Shown piece by piece: positions 14,711-17,622 of a stretch of 17,622 nt of DNA (position 1 is the first letter of the stretch; every line of letters starts with the position of its first letter). Source of the DNA: an uncultured Streptococcus sp. (GTDB lineage Bacteria > Bacillota > Bacilli > Lactobacillales > Streptococcaceae). Position numbers and translations under genes: made by a program. Under the pieces are notes generated by a model. It saw nothing but the letters and a program-made list of their open reading frames with translations, ran no database searches and had not been told where the DNA came from. Location: positions 1-17,622 of the forward strand of contig CABREZ010000016.1 of assembly GCA_902470035.1 (NCBI GenBank). Reading direction: 5' to 3'.

Positions 14711-15842
14711 CTGTTGCTACCCCCACTTTTTCGTTATATCCAACGACTTGTACTTCTTCCGTTCCATCGATGACAACACCTTCTGAAACAACTGCTCCTT
14801 CACCGATAATAGCACGTTTAATCACAGCACCTTGACCGATAATGGCACCACTCATGATAACAGAATCTTCAACGACTGCACCTTTACGAACTTGTGCTTC
14901 CGTAGACAGGATAGAGCGTTTTACTGTTCCGTCTACCCAGCACCCATCCACTACCAAGGAATCTTCAATATGGGCATGTTCGCCAAAGAAGTTTGGTGGT
15001 GAAATCAAGTTACGAGAATAGATCTTCCAGTGACGATCCCGGCTGTCCAAGGCATTGTTTGGATCAATGTATTCCATATTCGCTTCCCAGAGAGATTCAA
15101 TAGTTCCCACGTCTTTCCAATAGCCATTGAATTCATAAGCATAGACACTTTCTCCTGATTCAAGGTAAGTTGGAATAACGTTTTTACCAAAGTCAGACAT
15201 ATCGATGTCACTCTTCTCTGCAGCCACTAGCATGTTGCGAAGACGAGACCAGTCAAAAATGTAAATCCCCATAGAAGCTTTTGTTGATTTTGGCTCTGCA
15301 GGTTTTTCTTCAAATTCGACAATTCGATTGTTGGCATCCGTATTCATAATTCCGAAACGACTAGCTTCTTTTAAAGGCACATCCAATACAGCTACTGTAA
15401 GGCTGGCATTGTGATCTTTGTGAGACTGAAGCATGTCGTCATAGTCCATCTTGTAGATATGGTCTCCAGAAAGGATCAACACGTACTCTGGATTGATGCT
15501 ATCGATGTAGTCGATATTTTGGAAAATCGCATGACTTGTTCCTTCAAACCAACGATTTCCTTCACTTGCAGAATAAGGTTGAAGGATAGAAACCCCAGTA
15601 TTAATACCATCAAGACCCCAACTGGAACCATTTCCGATATGGTTGTTTAAGGCAAGCGGTTGATACTGAGTAATCACGCCAACATTGTGGATACCTGAGT
15701 TGGCACAGTTGGATAAGGCAAAGTCAATAATACGATAACGTCCACCAAATTGCACTGCAGGTTTGGCAATGCTTTGAGTGAGTTTTCCAAGGCGAGTTCC
15801 TTGCCCACCAGCAAGGATCAGAGCTAGCATTTCATTCTTCAT
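14700..15842 (-). CDS. glgC: Glucose-1-phosphate adenylyltransferase
   Basis: ADP-glucose pyrophosphorylase: ATP plus glucose-1-phosphate gives ADP-glucose and pyrophosphate, the committed and allosterically controlled step of glycogen synthesis. The 380-residue product has the nucleotide-binding loop AGGQGTRL (residues 11-18), KPAVQFGG from Lys27, the catalytic SGDHIYKMD with Asp127, FEEKP at 177-181 in the sugar-phosphate site, and a C-terminal left-handed beta-helix (about 310-365, with repeats such as IIGQGAVIKRAIIGEGAVV). The ATG has a good ribosome binding site (AAGGAG, 7 nt upstream). All catalytic residues that I can identify are intact, unlike in the adjacent GlgD. Confidence 0.97.
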   Translation of the reverse strand: MKNEMLALILAGGQGTRLGKLTQSIAKPAVQFGGRYRIIDFALSNCANSGIHNVGVITQYQPLALNNHIGNGSSWGLDGINTGVSILQPYSASEGNRWFEGTSHAIFQNIDYIDSINPEYVLILSGDHIYKMDYDDMLQSHKDHNASLTVAVLDVPLKEASRFGIMNTDANNRIVEFEEKPAEPKSTKASMGIYIFDWSRLRNMLVAAEKSDIDMSDFGKNVIPTYLESGESVYAYEFNGYWKDVGTIESLWEANMEYIDPNNALDSRDRHWKIYSRNLISPPNFFGEHAHIEDSLVVDGCWVDGTVKRSILSTEAQVRKGAVVEDSVIMSGAIIGQGAVIKRAIIGEGAVVSEGVVIDGTEEVQVVGYNEKVGVATDED

Positions 15843-15959
15843 TGATTACTCCTTTTTGGATTGACGAGACCTTCTTCCCACTTCTGAGGAGAGGCACTGT
15901 GGCCTCTTCTACAGACTCAGGAATGGGATCATAGACTGCGATCAGTAGATCACCAACAA
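15832..15959 (-). other. glgB-glgC gap with possible out-of-frame continuation of GlgB
   Basis: After the glgB stop TAG (15960-15962) the -1 frame is open for 43 codons, reading IVVGDLLIAVYDPIPESVEE and on through VPLLRSGKKVSSIQKGVINEE to a TGA at 15832-15834 inside glgC. Entry to this frame would be by a one-base slip or deletion/insertion at the run of seven A's (15963-15969). The resulting overlap with glgC, ATGAAGAATGA, mirrors the 11-nt glgC/glgD overlap ATGAAGATTGA. A small hairpin (15890-15907, AGAGGC/GCCTCT) is present but lacks a T-tract. The glgC ribosome binding site AAGGAG is also here. Alternatively this is plain intergenic DNA that happens to be open. Confidence 0.4.
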
Positions 15960-17622
15960 CTATTTTTTTGTTTTAGACACATTGGAACGAAGTTTTCGTT
16001 TCACTTTCCATACACTAGCTCCAAGAGCCGGTAAGGTGAAGGTCAAGGTTTGTGGATAATCTTTCCATAATCCCTCTTGAGTCTTCACTTCCTGGTTGTG
16101 CTCTTTCCAGACACCTCCCCATTTCTCTAATTCTGTATTCCAAACTTCTTCATAGACCCCAGCAATAGGGACGCCGACTGTAAAGCCCTTACGCTCTACT
16201 GGTGCCATATTAAAGATACATAGTAGATGATTTCCTTTTTTATCCTTACGAGTAAAGGTCAAGACACTCTGATCTCGGTTATCTGCATCAATAATCTCAA
16301 TACCATCATAGCTATCATCAATTTCCCAGAGCATCTTGTTATCTTTGTAGAATTGATTGAGCTGTGAAGTAAACTCCTGCATCTTGCGGTTCATGTCATC
16401 TTCTAGATTGGACCATTCTAGCTGTTCTTCAGACTTCCATTCTAAGAATTGGCCGAACTCTGAACCCATGAAGAGCAATTTCTTACCTGGGTGACAAATC
16501 TGATAGGTCAAGAGGTTTCGCAAGCCAGCGAACTGGTTGTAACGATCTCCCCACATCTTATGCATGAGACTCTTCTTCCCGTGAACCACTTCATCATGAG
16601 AGAATGGCAACAAGAAGTTTTCAGAGAAGGCATACATAAAGCTAAAGGTCACCAAGTTAAAATCAAATTTCCGATAAATAGGATCTTCCTCGTAGAAGCG
16701 AAGAATATCATTCATCCATCCCATATTCCACTTGTAGTCAAATCCTAAACCACCATACTCTTCTGGACCAGTAATCTTGGTGCCAGATGAACTTTCCTCC
16801 GCTGCCATGATGACATCCGGATGTTCTGATTTAATCACAGCATTCATCCGTTTAAGGAAATGAATTCCCTCATAGTTGAGATTTCCACCATCGATATTCG
16901 GTGTCCATGGACCACTATCGTAGTCTAAGTAAAGCATGTTGCTGACCGCATCGACCCGGATTCCATCCAAATGATAAAACTCAATCCAGAATTTTACACT
17001 AGAGATAAGGAAGGATTGCACCTGGTTTTTCCCTAGGTCAAAGTTCATTGCTCCCCAGCCATAGTTGTGAGCCCGATGATGGTCTTGGTATTCAAAGGTT
17101 GGTGTTCCATCGTAATAAGCCAAGGCATCATCATTGATGGTAAAGTGTCCCGGCACCCAGTCCACAATCACCCCGATGTTATTCAAGTGACAGGCCTCAA
17201 CGAAATCTTGAAACTCTTCCGGAGTTCCGTAGGTATGCTCTAAGGCAAAGTAACCCATCAGTTGATAGCCCCAACTTAGTCCAAGTGGGTGCGCCATCAC
17301 TGGCATGAACTCCACATGGGTATAGTTCATTTTTACCAAGTAAGGAATCAAGTCTTCCTTTAACTGAGCAAATGAATAGGGACTTCCATCTTCATTTCGT
17401 TTCCAAGAACCGGCATGAACTTCATAAATATTTACTGGACGAGATCTAAAGCCAAGTTTTCTCCGTCTGGCCATCCAGAGTCCATCTTTCCATTTCCGCT
17501 CTGGAATATCTGTAATGACCGCTCCTGTTCCTGGACGTTTTTCCATGCGGACTGCTAAAGGATCCACCTTCATCAAGCGGTGGCCATTTTGTCTTGTAAC
17601 ATGGAACTTATAGATATCTCCC
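15960..17622 (-). CDS. glgB: 1,4-alpha-glucan branching enzyme, N-terminus beyond window
   Basis: Cuts an alpha-1,4 chain and re-attaches it by an alpha-1,6 bond, creating glycogen branches (GH13 family). The frame is open to the right edge: 553 residues are visible, beginning GDIYKFHVTRQNGHR; roughly 85 N-terminal residues (part of the CBM48 domain) should lie outside, judging from the streptococcal length I remember. Visible catalytic motifs, numbered from the edge: DGIRVDAVSN with nucleophile Asp224, AEESS with acid/base Glu275, and SHDEVVHGKKS with Asp343. The C-terminal beta domain ends WKVKRKLRSNVSKTKK. The annotated stop follows a run of seven A's, after which the -1 frame stays open up to glgC, so the tail may be shortened. 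A TTG at 17574-17576 lies in the gene's interior and is not the start. Confidence 0.96.
   Translation of the reverse strand, partial: GDIYKFHVTRQNGHRLMKVDPLAVRMEKRPGTGAVITDIPERKWKDGLWMARRRKLGFRSRPVNIYEVHAGSWKRNEDGSPYSFAQLKEDLIPYLVKMNYTHVEFMPVMAHPLGLSWGYQLMGYFALEHTYGTPEEFQDFVEACHLNNIGVIVDWVPGHFTINDDALAYYDGTPTFEYQDHHRAHNYGWGAMNFDLGKNQVQSFLISSVKFWIEFYHLDGIRVDAVSNMLYLDYDSGPWTPNIDGGNLNYEGIHFLKRMNAVIKSEHPDVIMAAEESSSGTKITGPEEYGGLGFDYKWNMGWMNDILRFYEEDPIYRKFDFNLVTFSFMYAFSENFLLPFSHDEVVHGKKSLMHKMWGDRYNQFAGLRNLLTYQICHPGKKLLFMGSEFGQFLEWKSEEQLEWSNLEDDMNRKMQEFTSQLNQFYKDNKMLWEIDDSYDGIEIIDADNRDQSVLTFTRKDKKGNHLLCIFNMAPVERKGFTVGVPIAGVYEEVWNTELEKWGGVWKEHNQEVKTQEGLWKDYPQTLTFTLPALGASVWKVKRKLRSNVSKTKK

Noticed and set aside
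15890..15907. AGAGGC/GCCTCT hairpin as a terminator between glgB and glgC
   Set aside because: No T-tract follows on either strand, and glgC belongs to the same operon; it is also too far (over 50 nt) from the A7 run to stimulate slippage.
17574..17576. TTG as the start of glgB
   Set aside because: The frame continues upstream to the window edge with clear GlgB sequence (GDIYKFHVTRQNGHR), so this is an internal codon.

Overview
The window reads as a chromosomal segment of an oral or commensal Streptococcus of the mitis/sanguinis/parasanguinis type. Reasons: the F-type ATPase operon has the streptococcal order and a 66-residue c subunit; there is a glgB-glgC-glgD-glgA operon; and between them lies a very large cell-wall zinc metalloprotease of the M26 (IgA1 protease/Zmp) family with a YSIRK signal peptide. 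Species is not determined; AtpE and AtpB resemble but differ from the pneumococcal proteins as I remember them. Every credible gene is on the minus strand, so transcription runs from the right edge to the left edge.

Right part (17622 to 12147): glycogen operon. glgB (branching enzyme) enters truncated from the right edge, followed by glgC (ADP-glucose pyrophosphorylase), glgD (its non-catalytic homologue) and glgA (glycogen synthase). glgC/glgD overlap by 11 nt and glgD/glgA share one base (TAATG), so translation is probably coupled. GlgC, with GlgD, makes ADP-glucose, GlgA polymerises it and GlgB adds alpha-1,6 branches. The glgB-glgC gap contains a frame that continues GlgB in the -1 register after a run of seven A's and ends 11 nt inside glgC. 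The operon closes with an 80-bp imperfect palindrome whose core looks like paired IS3-type ends.

Middle (about 11983 to 6041): a single-gene unit encoding a surface zinc metalloprotease of about 1921 residues, with a candidate promoter, a hairpin-containing leader, and a clear intrinsic terminator. It carries a YSIRK signal peptide, an N-terminal LPQTG followed by two hydrophobic segments, three 27-residue repeats, three G5-like domains, a beta-helix-like region, and the catalytic HETTH motif with the third zinc ligand (Glu) 20 residues after the second His.

Left part (5868 to 1): F1F0 ATPase operon with a promoter ahead of atpE, then atpB, atpF, atpH, atpA, atpG and atpD. atpD is cut by the left edge about 34 codons before its expected end; atpC (epsilon) would lie beyond. 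The genes are tightly packed (three gaps of exactly 15 nt, one TAATG junction), atpB and atpA use TTG starts, and small hairpins sit at the atpE/atpB and atpG/atpD junctions.

I see no RNA genes, CRISPR array, intact insertion sequence or clear novel system. The most interesting items are the possible frameshifted glgB tail, the IS-like palindrome, and the protease unit between two housekeeping operons.
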